DNA of 64,000 bases from Pseudoalteromonas xiamenensis (GTDB lineage: Bacteria > Pseudomonadota > Gammaproteobacteria > Enterobacterales > Alteromonadaceae), in assembly GCF_042431545.1 (NCBI RefSeq), contig NZ_JBHLYX010000016.1. The stretch is one strand, 5' to 3'. Each line of letters opens with the position of its first letter. Position 1 is the stretch's first letter. The position numbers were made by a program, and so were the translations under genes. Under the pieces are notes generated by a model that was not told the origin of the DNA, made no database searches, and saw nothing but the letters and a program-made list of their open reading frames with translations. Shown one piece after another: positions 18,354 through 27,522 of this stretch.

Positions 18354-19346
18354 TTAAAGGGTCGAAGCATTTGCTTCGAAGGGAGAGATATGATGTTCCA
18401 TCACTTTTAAGTCAGGCATAGAGGGGCAAGCGCCTTTATTTAGGCAAGTATGCGCACCACATTGGATGGCAAAACGGGTCGCCTCTTTAACGAATCGTTT
18501 ATCTTCAATAACGAGGCCAAGCGCTTTTTCCACGCTGGTGGACACAAGACTTAAATAAAACAGAAAACCGGCAACTAATGCGTCGCCCGCACCGGTTGTA
18601 TCGACAGCTTGGATGTTCGGCACGGGTAATTCGCGATAAAAACTGCGCATGTGCAATTTCAATGGTTTTTCTGCGTTGCTAATTAAAATTATCTTTACGG
18701 GAAAAGAGGCGAAAATCCATTCAATGTAATGTTCTTCGGAAATACATTTTTGCTCAGCAAGAAATGCCAGCTCTTCGTGACTGAATTTCAAAATATCCAC
18801 GAAATGGTAACAATGCTCAACGCGTTCAGGCAAAATGCTCAGTTCTTGCCATAAGTTTTGACGCAAATTGACGTCAAAACTTATGATCTGATTATTTTGC
18901 CTCGCGGTGATAAGAACCGCTAATGTGGTGTACGCGCTGTGAATTTCTGAAAGTGTGTTTGAACAAAAGTGGAATAAGCCTTCTTTTGGCCAATTCACCT
19001 TTTTTAATTCAGCGAGTGGAAATCGCAAATCCGCGGTATTGGTTCGGTAAAAGCTGAATCGACGCTCACCTGCTTCATCAAGTGCGACCATGGCCAGCGC
19101 CGTTTGACTACCTTCGATTTTAACCAAATGCTCATCATTGACTTGATAAGTTGCAATGGTTTTACGAAGCATGTCGCCAAATGCGTCATCGCCGAGTCCA
19201 CCGATAAAACGGCTTAGCCCACCAAGTTTGCGATAGCCAACCGCGACATTGGCAGGCGCACCGCCCGCAATGGGGCTAAACGTGCCATTTTCGCTAGGTA
19301 ACATGTCAATCAAGAGTTCGCCAAAACAAGTGAGTGTCGTCATCAC
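18354..19346 (-). CDS. Fructokinase, PfkB family
   Basis: A 330-residue ribokinase/PfkB-family sugar kinase. The first signature GGAPANVAVGYRKLGG (residues 28-43) and the second DTTGAGDALVAGF (residues 249-261, with catalytic base Asp255 in GAGD) are intact. In this locus it fits phosphorylation of fructose to fructose-6-phosphate, using the fructose freed by sucrose phosphorylase. It follows the TonB receptor gene by 8 bp, so they form an operon. AGAGG lies upstream of the tandem ATGATG start. A different hexose specificity cannot be excluded from sequence alone. Confidence 0.87.
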   Translation of the reverse strand: MMTTLTCFGELLIDMLPSENGTFSPIAGGAPANVAVGYRKLGGLSRFIGGLGDDAFGDMLRKTIATYQVNDEHLVKIEGSQTALAMVALDEAGERRFSFYRTNTADLRFPLAELKKVNWPKEGLFHFCSNTLSEIHSAYTTLAVLITARQNNQIISFDVNLRQNLWQELSILPERVEHCYHFVDILKFSHEELAFLAEQKCISEEHYIEWIFASFPVKIILISNAEKPLKLHMRSFYRELPVPNIQAVDTTGAGDALVAGFLFYLSLVSTSVEKALGLVIEDKRFVKEATRFAIQCGAHTCLNKGACPSMPDLKVMEHHISPFEANASTL

Positions 19347-19354
19347 TTTAACCT

Positions 19355-21742
19355 CTAAAATACGTACTTTAATGTAAGCGAGGTGGTACGTCCGTTAATT
19401 GTTCTCGCTCGGATGATGTCGTTGCTTGGAATGCTTCCTTCTTCCGCTTCTGTAATCCCAATCGTGTTGAATAAGTTGTTTACGTTTAGCGATAAATTCA
19501 ACGAAGTTGACAGGTCGTAACTAACAAATCCATTTACTTGCGTGTATCCATCAAACTTCAGATCATTGTTATCCTGAGCGTATGCGCCTGAGGTACCAAT
19601 TAAGGTAAGTCCAGCTGCACCACTGTCATAGTTGTAGCGAGCCATCAGTGAATAAATAAAATCGGCTTGACGTCGAGGTGTATTGCCAACGACTTCAGGT
19701 GTGAGCGCATCCTTCGAAATTTCGGCATCTGTCCACGTCATGTTGCCGCGTATATCGAAAGAACCGACGAAGTATTGCGCCTCGAGTTCTATTCCTTTTG
19801 CGTCGTATTGGCGGTCGAAGAATTTTTGTGTTGTCGCTTCAAAGTTTTGCTCTTCCGTTTTCGCGAAAAATGCCGTCGCAAATAGGCGCAAATTATCCAA
19901 GCGTTGTTTGAAACCCAGTTCAGTTTGCGTTACTTCATCAATCGCATCTTCTTTTGCAACACTGCCATCAGCGCGTACTTTGCCAAATAAAAGACGATCA
20001 GCGTTTGCTCTGGCACCTTTGCTGTAGCGGACAAAAATGGCTTGGTCGGGATTAATTTGATAGTTTCCGCCGACCGAGTAGCTCGTGTATGACCAATCGT
20101 AGTTCACTGGACTTACGTTTGCGGTTTCAATTCCCGCGACGGCTTCTTCTGGTTTAGAAATAACACCATCATTATTGATATCAACACTGCCAATGGTTGC
20201 GCCCGCATAATAGCCTTTGGCTTCACCACTGTCGTGGCGCACACTCGCATCGACTGTTATGTTGTCGAACTTTGTGGAAACAGCAAAGTAAGGCGCTTGT
20301 GTATCGTAGTCCGTGTTGTAATTTCGCTGACAACAGTTACCCCAATATGGTGTACCGTAAGCGTATAAGCCATTGTCAGAATAAGCGGTGCCGTCTGCCG
20401 CATACACATCAATGAGTGCTGCGTTATCCCCTTTAACCTCTAGAAGGTAGGAGTTCCACAACCATGACATATCTATGGATTGATTTGAAAGGAAGTAACC
20501 AAATGTGAAGCTTGTATCACCAATTGTTTTAGTGAGTTTAAGGTCGTTCATCAGTGAGCCAAAATCATTCATTTTGACGTCAAAGGTGTGAACTCGCATT
20601 AGTAAATCGCTGTTAAATGTTGTACCAGCACTTGGTCCATTAGCATAAACCAACGTCGCTCCGTTGCCTGCAATACTTTGTGCTATTGATTCAGAGCTTG
20701 CTACTTCCGCAGGAAAGGGTGACATAAACGTGCCGCTAAAGTTTGATTTCCTCAAGCGGTTTTCGACCGTCCAGTCATTGCCAAGGTCAAAGCGACTTTC
20801 AAAGCCAATACTGTCTACGACCGGATGCATACCATCTCGCATGTCCCCTTGGCGAATTTCATTATTTTGACCTAAACCGGCAGTTTGCAGGAAGAAAGCG
20901 GAGTGGGGTGTGTCTTTTTGTGAGTCAAATCCTGGTAATGACGAACCGTCTGAATGCATTGGCATGGGTAAATAGCCCGTACTTTTGTCGTCCAAATGCT
21001 TGATGTAAACACGGACATAGCCTTTATCGAATTCTTTGGTTAGGTTAGCCTTGATTTGGCCGCCACGGTTCGACGTGTAGCCAGTATCACGGGGACCTTC
21101 GCCTTGTCGAATGAAACCGCCCAAATGAAAACGAACAGAATCTGACAGGTAGCCACCATATTCAAAGTCGGTTCTTGTTTCGTCATAATCAAGGCCTGCA
21201 CGAAATGCAACGCTGCCTGATTCGCTCTCACCTGTTTTAGAAATAAAGTTGATAATGCCACCAGGAGCGTCGCTTGCAACAGTCGATGCAGAGCCCCCAC
21301 GGATGCTTTCAATGCTTTGTACTGTGTTATCTAGGCGCATAAAAATATCGGCATTACCGAATGCGATGTCGCCGAATTGCAAAACAGGTAACCCGTCTTC
21401 TTGCAATTGCAAGAACTTTGCACCACCTGAGGCAACAGGTAGGCCCCTAACGGCAATATTCGCGTTTCCTTCGCCACCTGTTGATTCTGAACGCACTCCA
21501 GGGATTAAACGAAATGCTTCAGCCGTGCTACGCGGCGTAGCGATGTTGACTTGCTCAATAGAAACACTACTGACCGAGACACTGGATTCCATCACCGTTG
21601 TGCGCTTGGGCACACCGGTTACAATAATTTTTTCAAATTCATCTTGAGTTTTGTTTGTGGCTTGCTCTTGCGCTTGGCCATTGAAACTCATTGCGAGTGT
21701 GAGCGTGCTTAGCGCAAACACAGTAGGTTTTATTGTTGTCAT
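19355..21742 (-). CDS. TonB-dependent outer membrane receptor, sucrose locus
   Basis: A 795-residue receptor: signal peptide ending near NGQAQE, TonB-box-like KIIVTG around residue 40, plug (TPRSTAEAFRLIPGVRSE, NIAVRGLPVASGG) to about 170 and a barrel ending in the C-terminal TSLTLKYVF. It shares the domain plan of the receptor at 1703 but is not a close duplicate. It is co-transcribed with the fructokinase and has the ACTTAATCGATTAAGT operator upstream, so sucrose or a sucrose-containing oligosaccharide is the inferred substrate. Confidence 0.86.
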   Translation of the reverse strand: MTTIKPTVFALSTLTLAMSFNGQAQEQATNKTQDEFEKIIVTGVPKRTTVMESSVSVSSVSIEQVNIATPRSTAEAFRLIPGVRSESTGGEGNANIAVRGLPVASGGAKFLQLQEDGLPVLQFGDIAFGNADIFMRLDNTVQSIESIRGGSASTVASDAPGGIINFISKTGESESGSVAFRAGLDYDETRTDFEYGGYLSDSVRFHLGGFIRQGEGPRDTGYTSNRGGQIKANLTKEFDKGYVRVYIKHLDDKSTGYLPMPMHSDGSSLPGFDSQKDTPHSAFFLQTAGLGQNNEIRQGDMRDGMHPVVDSIGFESRFDLGNDWTVENRLRKSNFSGTFMSPFPAEVASSESIAQSIAGNGATLVYANGPSAGTTFNSDLLMRVHTFDVKMNDFGSLMNDLKLTKTIGDTSFTFGYFLSNQSIDMSWLWNSYLLEVKGDNAALIDVYAADGTAYSDNGLYAYGTPYWGNCCQRNYNTDYDTQAPYFAVSTKFDNITVDASVRHDSGEAKGYYAGATIGSVDINNDGVISKPEEAVAGIETANVSPVNYDWSYTSYSVGGNYQINPDQAIFVRYSKGARANADRLLFGKVRADGSVAKEDAIDEVTQTELGFKQRLDNLRLFATAFFAKTEEQNFEATTQKFFDRQYDAKGIELEAQYFVGSFDIRGNMTWTDAEISKDALTPEVVGNTPRRQADFIYSLMARYNYDSGAAGLTLIGTSGAYAQDNNDLKFDGYTQVNGFVSYDLSTSLNLSLNVNNLFNTIGITEAEEGSIPSNDIIRARTINGRTTSLTLKYVF

Positions 21743-21796
21743 GTAATGTGCCTCGTCTTTGTTATACCTGAGATACTTGCTGCGTTTCTCAATTCA

Positions 21797-21812
21797 ACTT
21801 AATCGATTAAGT
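21797..21812. promoter_or_regulatory. LacI-type operator, copy 1 (sucrose locus)
   Basis: Perfect 16-bp palindrome ACTTAATCGATTAAGT with central CG, 54 bp upstream of the TonB receptor start (21742, minus strand). An identical 16-mer lies at 23269-23284. Inferred target of the LacI protein at 26085-27119. Confidence 0.82.
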
Positions 21813-21895
21813 AAGTTAGCAAAACTTCATCGCTTTGCAATATTATTTTCATGAATTTTACAAACTATTTTATAACCACTTGAGTTGTATAAAAA

Positions 21896-23116
21896 TTAAC
21901 CTTGCTGTTCATTGGCGATTTCCAGCTTAGATTTGGACGGATCCTTAACCCAGTTGATTAACATCAGCACGAACAGGGCAAAAGCGAAGCCTGTGGCAAG
22001 ATAAAAACCAAACTTTACATGCCCAAATGCATCACTGACGACACCCATTAAAAGCGGGGTCAATGCGGCAGAAACCGCGGTAAAAAAGAGAATAACGCCA
22101 GCAATGGAACCATGTTGATGTTTGGGGAAACAGGAAATGCCTTTTGAATTTAACGTTGGGTAAATCATCGACATGAACAATCCACATAAAGGGAGTGCGA
22201 TGACCGCAGCGTTGACGCCTAAAAACAAAGTCGCTAGGTAACAAACAAAAATACCCAAGGACAAACACAAAAGAACACTTTGCCAGCTCCACTGATTTAG
22301 GAGCCAAACGGCCATGAAACGGCCCACAGCTCTTAGCACAAAAAATAGGGTTAACGCATAGGTTGCAAGCCAGACCAAATCCCCTTTGTAGTCTAAAAGT
22401 AAGGTTGGCATCCAAACATAAATGGCAACTTCCGTCGCGACATATAGTCCAATCGCGCTCGAAAATAATAAAGCCATTGGGTCATTCATTGCCTCAAAGG
22501 TTTTGGATAAATTAGGCGCACTTTGCGGGTGTGAGCGAAGTACAGGAAACTGCACTGAAGTCGTGTAAACAATCAATAAAAAGCATAAAGCGCCAGCCAA
22601 AATGTATAAATAGGTCCAACTAATGCCTTGTGCAAGCATATAACTAACCGCTGCAGGACCAATGATGGCGCCTACAGCGAAATAGCCTTCAACTTGATTC
22701 ATTGTCTTCGTATGTTCGTGACTTGATGTGGAAATATCACCTAGCAAAGCAAGTGCGCCTGTTTTGAATAAACCAATGGCGAGTCCAATTAAACCAAGTA
22801 GGCAAACAAAGACAATGAAACTGTCGCCTAGAGCGAAACAAAAGCACGCTGTTGAAAATAAGCTCAAGCCAAGCAGAATGGTGATTTTTCTACCCAATTT
22901 GTCGGCGAGAAAACCGAGAAACAATCCGCTAAATGCAATCAGGATCATCGGTGTATAATGAAAAGCGCTGGCTTCCGTCATAGTAAGTTGATAGTTATCT
23001 ATCAAGCTGGGAATGATCACGCCAACGGCATCGGATGTCATAGCGAACATCAAAAACATCATGTATGTCAGCCAACGTATTGTTTGAACGGAATGTAATG
23101 GTTGTTCCTGCTGCAT
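21896..23116 (-). CDS. MFS sugar permease, probable sucrose importer
   Basis: A 406-residue major facilitator with about twelve membrane segments. An FLADKLGRKITILLG loop (residues about 63-77) matches the family's conserved loop 2-3 motif. It lies divergent from the sucrose phosphorylase gene with the operator between them, and 153 bp from the TonB receptor gene on the same strand. Inferred role: proton-coupled uptake of sucrose into the cytoplasm, where phosphorylase acts. Specificity is from context; members of this group carry many saccharides. Confidence 0.83.
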   Translation of the reverse strand: MQQEQPLHSVQTIRWLTYMMFLMFAMTSDAVGVIIPSLIDNYQLTMTEASAFHYTPMILIAFSGLFLGFLADKLGRKITILLGLSLFSTACFCFALGDSFIVFVCLLGLIGLAIGLFKTGALALLGDISTSSHEHTKTMNQVEGYFAVGAIIGPAAVSYMLAQGISWTYLYILAGALCFLLIVYTTSVQFPVLRSHPQSAPNLSKTFEAMNDPMALLFSSAIGLYVATEVAIYVWMPTLLLDYKGDLVWLATYALTLFFVLRAVGRFMAVWLLNQWSWQSVLLCLSLGIFVCYLATLFLGVNAAVIALPLCGLFMSMIYPTLNSKGISCFPKHQHGSIAGVILFFTAVSAALTPLLMGVVSDAFGHVKFGFYLATGFAFALFVLMLINWVKDPSKSKLEIANEQQG

Positions 23117-23268
23117 TGCGACCTCTATTCAGGTTGTGACGTTGGCGTAATAAGCGACATGTCTATGCATTTACTTAGACTTTAGCACTTAATTTCAATA
23201 GCCTAACGCGATACAAAATTTATTTTTATAAATAGCTTGAATAATCTGACTGACTGATTAAATATATA

Positions 23269-23284
23269 ACTTAATCGATTAAGT
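23269..23284. promoter_or_regulatory. LacI-type operator, copy 2 (sucrose locus)
   Basis: ACTTAATCGATTAAGT, identical to 21797-21812, placed 25 bp before the sucrose phosphorylase ATG and 152 bp from the divergent permease. At this position a bound repressor would cover the promoter or transcription start of the phosphorylase gene. Confidence 0.85.
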
Positions 23285-23309
23285 CTAGTTTAACTGTGAG
23301 CGAATCAGC

Positions 23310-24785
23310 ATGAAAAATCAAGTCCAGCTTATCACCTACGTAGATAGATTATCCGGCGGAGGTTTTAACACTTTGGAATCCTTAGTGAAAAATGAGCTTC
23401 AAGGGTTATTCTCTGGTGCGCACGTACTGCCGTTCTTCTACCCCATTGATGGCAGCGATGCTGGATTCGACCCAATTGATCACAGTGAAGTGGATGCTAG
23501 ATTAGGCGCTTGGCATGACGTTAAGTCTTTCGCAAAGGAAGTTGAGGTCATGGCGGACCTGATTGTGAATCACATGTCAGCTCAGTCTCCAGAATTTCTA
23601 GATGTATTAGCCAAAGGTGAAAAATCCCCATATTGGGATTTATTTTTAAAAGAAAGTGACGTGTTCCCCGAGGGTATTACATCGCAGCAAGCTGAATTGA
23701 TTTATCGCCCAAGGCCAGGCAGTTGTTTTTCAAATAAAACATTAGCGGACGGCACGGTCGTGAAATTTTGGACTACGTTCACAGACAATCAAATTGACAT
23801 TAATGTGAATAGTCCTGCGGGCAAGGCGTATCTTGAAAAAGTATTGGCACTTTTTGCCGACAATGGCGTAAAAATTATCCGATTAGACGCCGCGGGATAC
23901 GCCATAAAAAAGGCTAATACAAGTTGCTTTATGCTTGACGAAACCTTTGAGTTTATTAATGCGTTGTCAAAACGAGCGAATCAATTGGGTATGGAAACAG
24001 TTGCTGAAATACACAGTCACTTTCAAACTCAAATTGACATAGCAAGTCGAGTTGACCGCGTGTACGATTTTGCTTTACCTCCTTTGATTTTGCATACGTT
24101 GTTTACCAAAAATGTCACTGCTTTATTTCATTGGTTGGACATCGCACCGAGAAATTGCCTAACCGTGTTAGACACTCACGATGGAATAGGGATTATTGAT
24201 GCAGGTCCAATGGGGGTTAAACCCGGTCTATTGAATGCGGATGAAATTGATAATCTAGTCGAGACAATCCATAAAAACAGCGAAGGACAAAGCCGTAAAG
24301 CGACTGGCGCGGCGGCAAGCAATGTCGATTTGTATCAGGTAAATTGCAGTTATTTCGATGCCCTGGCTCAGAATGAGTGGGATTATTTACTCGCCCGTGC
24401 AATTCAGTTTTTCGCGCCCGGAGTTCCTCAGGTTTATTATGGAGGGTTATTGGCGCTTGAAAATGATATGAGTTTACTCGGTAAAACGAATGTGGGTCGA
24501 GATATCAACCGTCCATATTTAACTCGAGAAAGTGTTCTGCAACACCTCGATAAGCATGTTGTAAGTGGTCTGATGGCGTTAATAAAACTGCGTAATTTGC
24601 ACCCTGCGTTTAACGGTGAATTTTGCCTTGTTGGGGACGAATGCGTGGGTCAACTAAAATGGATAGGCACGCAATCAACATTGATATTGCAATTCGACTT
24701 ACATCGAAAAATCGCACAAGTTTTTGAAGAGACAGATCAAACACGCTTGCTATTAGATTTAAACTCGATGCTGACCGGCGAGTAG
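23310..24785 (+). CDS. Sucrose phosphorylase, GH13
   Basis: A 491-residue GH13 enzyme closely following the sucrose phosphorylase pattern (start MKNQVQLITYVDRL, then ADLIVNHMS, IYRPRPG). Catalytic residues by motif: nucleophile Asp193 in RLDAAGY, acid/base Glu233 in VAEIHSH, transition-state Asp291 in DTHDGIG. It converts sucrose and phosphate to glucose-1-phosphate and fructose, saving one ATP relative to hydrolysis. No signal peptide, so cytoplasmic. The permease and fructokinase nearby complete the route. Sucrose-6F-phosphate phosphorylases are close relatives; with an MFS permease rather than a PTS, unphosphorylated sucrose is the more likely substrate. Confidence 0.92.
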   Translation: MKNQVQLITYVDRLSGGGFNTLESLVKNELQGLFSGAHVLPFFYPIDGSDAGFDPIDHSEVDARLGAWHDVKSFAKEVEVMADLIVNHMSAQSPEFLDVLAKGEKSPYWDLFLKESDVFPEGITSQQAELIYRPRPGSCFSNKTLADGTVVKFWTTFTDNQIDINVNSPAGKAYLEKVLALFADNGVKIIRLDAAGYAIKKANTSCFMLDETFEFINALSKRANQLGMETVAEIHSHFQTQIDIASRVDRVYDFALPPLILHTLFTKNVTALFHWLDIAPRNCLTVLDTHDGIGIIDAGPMGVKPGLLNADEIDNLVETIHKNSEGQSRKATGAAASNVDLYQVNCSYFDALAQNEWDYLLARAIQFFAPGVPQVYYGGLLALENDMSLLGKTNVGRDINRPYLTRESVLQHLDKHVVSGLMALIKLRNLHPAFNGEFCLVGDECVGQLKWIGTQSTLILQFDLHRKIAQVFEETDQTRLLLDLNSMLTGE

Positions 24786-24843
24786 AGCAGTGGTTGCTCA
24801 AATTGAGGCAATCCGATAACGTACTATTCGAAAAGGATATTAC

Positions 24844-25272
24844 TTGGAGCTGAGTTTGAGCGTTATTGATATTTCAAAGTTGTCGAAACAGTCAGGCATA
24901 CCCGCGTCGACGCTGCGCTATTATGAAGAGAAAGGGCTAATTAGGTCCGTTGGCCGAGCTGGATTAAAGCGCACATACACGCCAATGGTTTTCGAACGAT
25001 TGAATTTTATCTCCTTAGGCCAACAGGCTGGATTTTCGTTAGATGAAATTCAATCGATGATACTCAAAAATGGAGAGTATGAAGTTGACAAAGCAATGCT
25101 TTTACAAAAAGCAGATGATATTGCGTCCCACATTAAGCATTTAACGGCAATTCAACGGTGCTTAGAACATGCGGCAAACTGCAATGCGCCCAGTCATGCC
25201 GAATGTCCAAAGTTTCAACAGTTACTCAAATTGGCCAATAAGGGGCGTCGAAGCCTCAAGCGAAATGTATGA
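24844..25272 (+). CDS. MerR-family transcriptional regulator
   Basis: A roughly 140-residue MerR protein: N-terminal winged helix (ISKLSKQSGIPASTLRYYEEKGLI), wing-helix block RTYTPMVFERLNFISLGQQAGFSLDEI, a dimerisation coil, and a tail with three Cys (CNAPSHAECP after ANC-type spacing, around residues 112-122) that could bind metal or sense redox. Starts are non-ATG: TTG 24844 with AAGGAT just upstream, or TTG 24856 with GGAG at 24846-24849. No target promoter with a long spacer was recognised. It sits 58 bp after the phosphorylase gene, but its link to sucrose use is unclear. Confidence 0.82.
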   Translation: MELSLSVIDISKLSKQSGIPASTLRYYEEKGLIRSVGRAGLKRTYTPMVFERLNFISLGQQAGFSLDEIQSMILKNGEYEVDKAMLLQKADDIASHIKHLTAIQRCLEHAANCNAPSHAECPKFQQLLKLANKGRRSLKRNV

Positions 25273-25316
25273 TGCACCTCATTTATGTAGCCGCAAGTTT
25301 AAGGCCCGTCGTTGAT

Positions 25317-25850
25317 TCAGCGCTCAATCGACGTATCATCCGTGGTGAAACGGATCAAACGTCCTTCAGTTAGCTCTTTCTTAAAGTCACAGCTCGTTAA
25401 ACGCAGTAAAATCAAGTTATCTGACGTACATCGCGTGTCGTGAATGTCACCGGGAAGAAACACGCGACAGTCACCCGTTTTCAACGTGTCAGTCCCGCGA
25501 GAGACTAAATAGCTTTCACCGGATGAACTCGTAACCTGTTTGTAGGTTTTCATTTCCATTTCACCAAACAACACGGTGTAGAAGACCCAGCCCGACCCAT
25601 GATTATGCGGTGGGCGGTACGTGTTTTTAGCCTCTGAATGAGCAAGCAATATAAATCCCTGCTTTTGGTCGTGATATAGCTCTTGAACAGTGAACTGCTG
25701 CGTTTTTAATTGGAGAACCCAAGACATCTCTCTACCGGTTGATGCAGTGGACATCAACAAACCACGGACGTCGTCAATCGTTTGTGTATTTAAACCCGTC
25801 CAACATTGACACAGCGTGTTGACAAAATCTGAGAAGGTATCAGTGATCAT
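25317..25850 (-). CDS. Cysteine dioxygenase-like cupin protein
   Basis: A 177-residue cupin. The first cupin motif reads PPHNHGSGWVFYTVLFGEMEM (HxH near residue 78, here H-N-H) and a second, degenerate motif is FLPGDIHDTRC, giving the three-His non-haem iron site of cysteine dioxygenase-type proteins. The family oxidises cysteine or related thiols to sulfinic acids, but cupins with this pattern act on several thiols. It converges on the MerR gene (44 bp between stops). Perfect 13-bp palindrome CGTGTTCAACACG lies at 25972-25984, 122 bp upstream of its start. Confidence 0.68.
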   Translation of the reverse strand: MITDTFSDFVNTLCQCWTGLNTQTIDDVRGLLMSTASTGREMSWVLQLKTQQFTVQELYHDQKQGFILLAHSEAKNTYRPPHNHGSGWVFYTVLFGEMEMKTYKQVTSSSGESYLVSRGTDTLKTGDCRVFLPGDIHDTRCTSDNLILLRLTSCDFKKELTEGRLIRFTTDDTSIER

Positions 25851-26084
25851 TGTAAATCTCCTTTGGTGTATCGAAACTACGAAACGTTTAAATCAATCTA
25901 CTACTTCAAGTCGACTTTAAGTCAACCATAGATATTTACGACGACGTAGATTGTTGGAGGCAGTTTCAAGGCGTGTTCAACACGAATGGGAACCTTCATC
26001 AAAAAGGTGTTTCGATTTCTGAAGTGGGGGAGGCAGCTTTGAGTTAACGAGTAACACAAAGCTAAAGTTGAGATATAAAAGAGA

Positions 26085-27119
26085 CTAACTTGTTTGACCT
26101 AAAAGTAACTTGTAACTCAGCATGACTTTCTCAGTTGAACGAGTTAAAAAGAGCTCTGCCGCTTTTTTACCCTTCTCAATGCTATTTTGTTGGATGGTAG
26201 TGAGGGATGGTTGATGCAACAATGCCTCTTGAATACCGTCAAAGCCGACTATTTTGAGTTCTTGCGGTATTTTAATATTCTTGGTGTTTGCTACGCGGAT
26301 GGCAGCAAGTGCAATCAGGTCACTCATACATAAAAGTACGGTAGGGCGAGGCTCCATCGACAAAGCCTCACTCGCAGCAAGCTGCGCGTATTTTTCGCTA
26401 CTTTCGGGTATGTTCCAGGTTAAATCGGACGCTAGGTTTACGCGTTGTTCTTGCAGTGCCTGCTTGTATCCCGCTAAACGTTGGTGGGCAATTGAAGTGC
26501 TTAGGTCTTCAGGAAGATGTTCATCGTAAACACGACATACGACATTCGTGTCGAGTAATCGCAAACCAAGAATAGCAACACGCTGGTCCTCCGAAGCAAT
26601 CGCACTTTTGGCGACTTCGTAAGCAGCATGTTCGTTATTGATATTGACCGATGCGCGATTTGGTAAATTAAAGTCGACCGAAACAACGGGTTTGTTTACG
26701 TTGGAGAGATGTTCAAATAGATGGCTGTTCCTCGGTCGACCGTAACAGATAAAGCCATCTACGAAATCAACCACACTGGATAGATTGTCCGCAGCACCAG
26801 AAAACAACAGTAGATTATTTCCACTTTCTTCAAGCACACTGGCTACACCGCGCATAAAACTGCTCGCAACGGGATCGGACACCATATATTCGACACTATC
26901 TGGAAGTACCAAGGCTACAATGTTTGAGGTGCCTCTTCGAAGAGATTGTGCAGCTTTATTAGGACCGTCGTAGCCGAGCTCTTTGCATGCACTTAAAATT
27001 TGCTGACGCTTTTCTTTTGAGAGTTGATCTGGGCGGTTAAAGGCATTGGATACGGTTGCATTTGACACGCCTAGATGCGCGGCGATGCTTTTTAATGTCC
27101 ACTTCTTGTCGTTCTGCAT
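26085..27119 (-). CDS. LacI-family regulator, likely of the sucrose locus
   Basis: A 344-residue LacI/GalR protein: helix-turn-helix LKSIAAHLGVSNATVSNAFN (residues 8-27), hinge helix AAQSLRRGTSN, and a ligand-binding domain with the KIVGFDGIQEALLHQPSLTTI block. It is the only LacI gene within the 18.3-27.1 kb sugar cluster, and the two identical ACTTAATCGATTAAGT sites have no other obvious regulator, so I infer it represses the receptor-fructokinase, permease and phosphorylase transcripts. It is divergent from feoA. No copy of the operator was seen in its own upstream region. Confidence 0.85.
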   Translation of the reverse strand: MQNDKKWTLKSIAAHLGVSNATVSNAFNRPDQLSKEKRQQILSACKELGYDGPNKAAQSLRRGTSNIVALVLPDSVEYMVSDPVASSFMRGVASVLEESGNNLLLFSGAADNLSSVVDFVDGFICYGRPRNSHLFEHLSNVNKPVVSVDFNLPNRASVNINNEHAAYEVAKSAIASEDQRVAILGLRLLDTNVVCRVYDEHLPEDLSTSIAHQRLAGYKQALQEQRVNLASDLTWNIPESSEKYAQLAASEALSMEPRPTVLLCMSDLIALAAIRVANTKNIKIPQELKIVGFDGIQEALLHQPSLTTIQQNSIEKGKKAAELFLTRSTEKVMLSYKLLLGQTS

Positions 27120-27250
27120 GATTTCATTGTAATTAATACTTCGTACAACTAAAAAGTAACACTAAATCTGGGTTTTCGCGAAAAGAAAATATTTTTGTAA
27201 TATCCGTAGCCCTTACCATGAGATTGCGATAACATGCGGCTAATTCTAAT

Positions 27251-27265
27251 TGGTAATAATTACCA
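27251..27265. promoter_or_regulatory. Fur box of feoAB
   Basis: TGGTAATAATTACCA is a perfect 7-1-7 inverted repeat differing by one base per arm from the Fur core TGATAATNATTATCA. It ends 20 bp before the feoA start, where Fur-Fe2+ would block transcription. Confidence 0.75.
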
Positions 27266-27285
27266 TCATCAATTGCAGTAAGATT

Positions 27286-27513
27286 ATGACGCTGAATGAA
27301 CTGAAAAAGAACCAAACCGCGACGATTTCTGCCATTAATCATCCTGATGTCGCGTTGGTGAGCCGAATTTTGGCTTTGGGTATTGTCCCAGGTGAAGAAC
27401 TGAAAGTGCTGAATGTGGCTCCGATGGGTTGCCCATTGCAAATTCAGGTCGGCGGGACATTTGTAAGTATTCGAAAAGCAGACGCTGCATTTATTCAACT
27501 TTCTGTTAAATAA
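27286..27513 (+). CDS. feoA: Ferrous iron transport protein A
   Basis: A 75-residue SH3-like FeoA protein starting MTLNELKKNQTATISAI and carrying the family's SRILALGIVPGEEL and NVAPMGCPLQIQVGG motifs. FeoA is a small cytoplasmic partner required for FeoB function. I use ATG 27286 rather than upstream in-frame codons, because this begins the conserved domain and leaves the Fur box outside the coding region. The stop lies 9 bp before the feoB start, with AAGGAGAAA between, so the pair is an operon. No feoC was found after feoB. Confidence 0.93.
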   Translation: MTLNELKKNQTATISAINHPDVALVSRILALGIVPGEELKVLNVAPMGCPLQIQVGGTFVSIRKADAAFIQLSVK

Positions 27514-27522
27514 GGAGAAAGT

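Noticed and set aside
27133..27498. 121-codon minus-strand open frame
   Set aside because: Overlaps feoA, the Fur box and the intergenic region; composition looks like a mirror of feoA.
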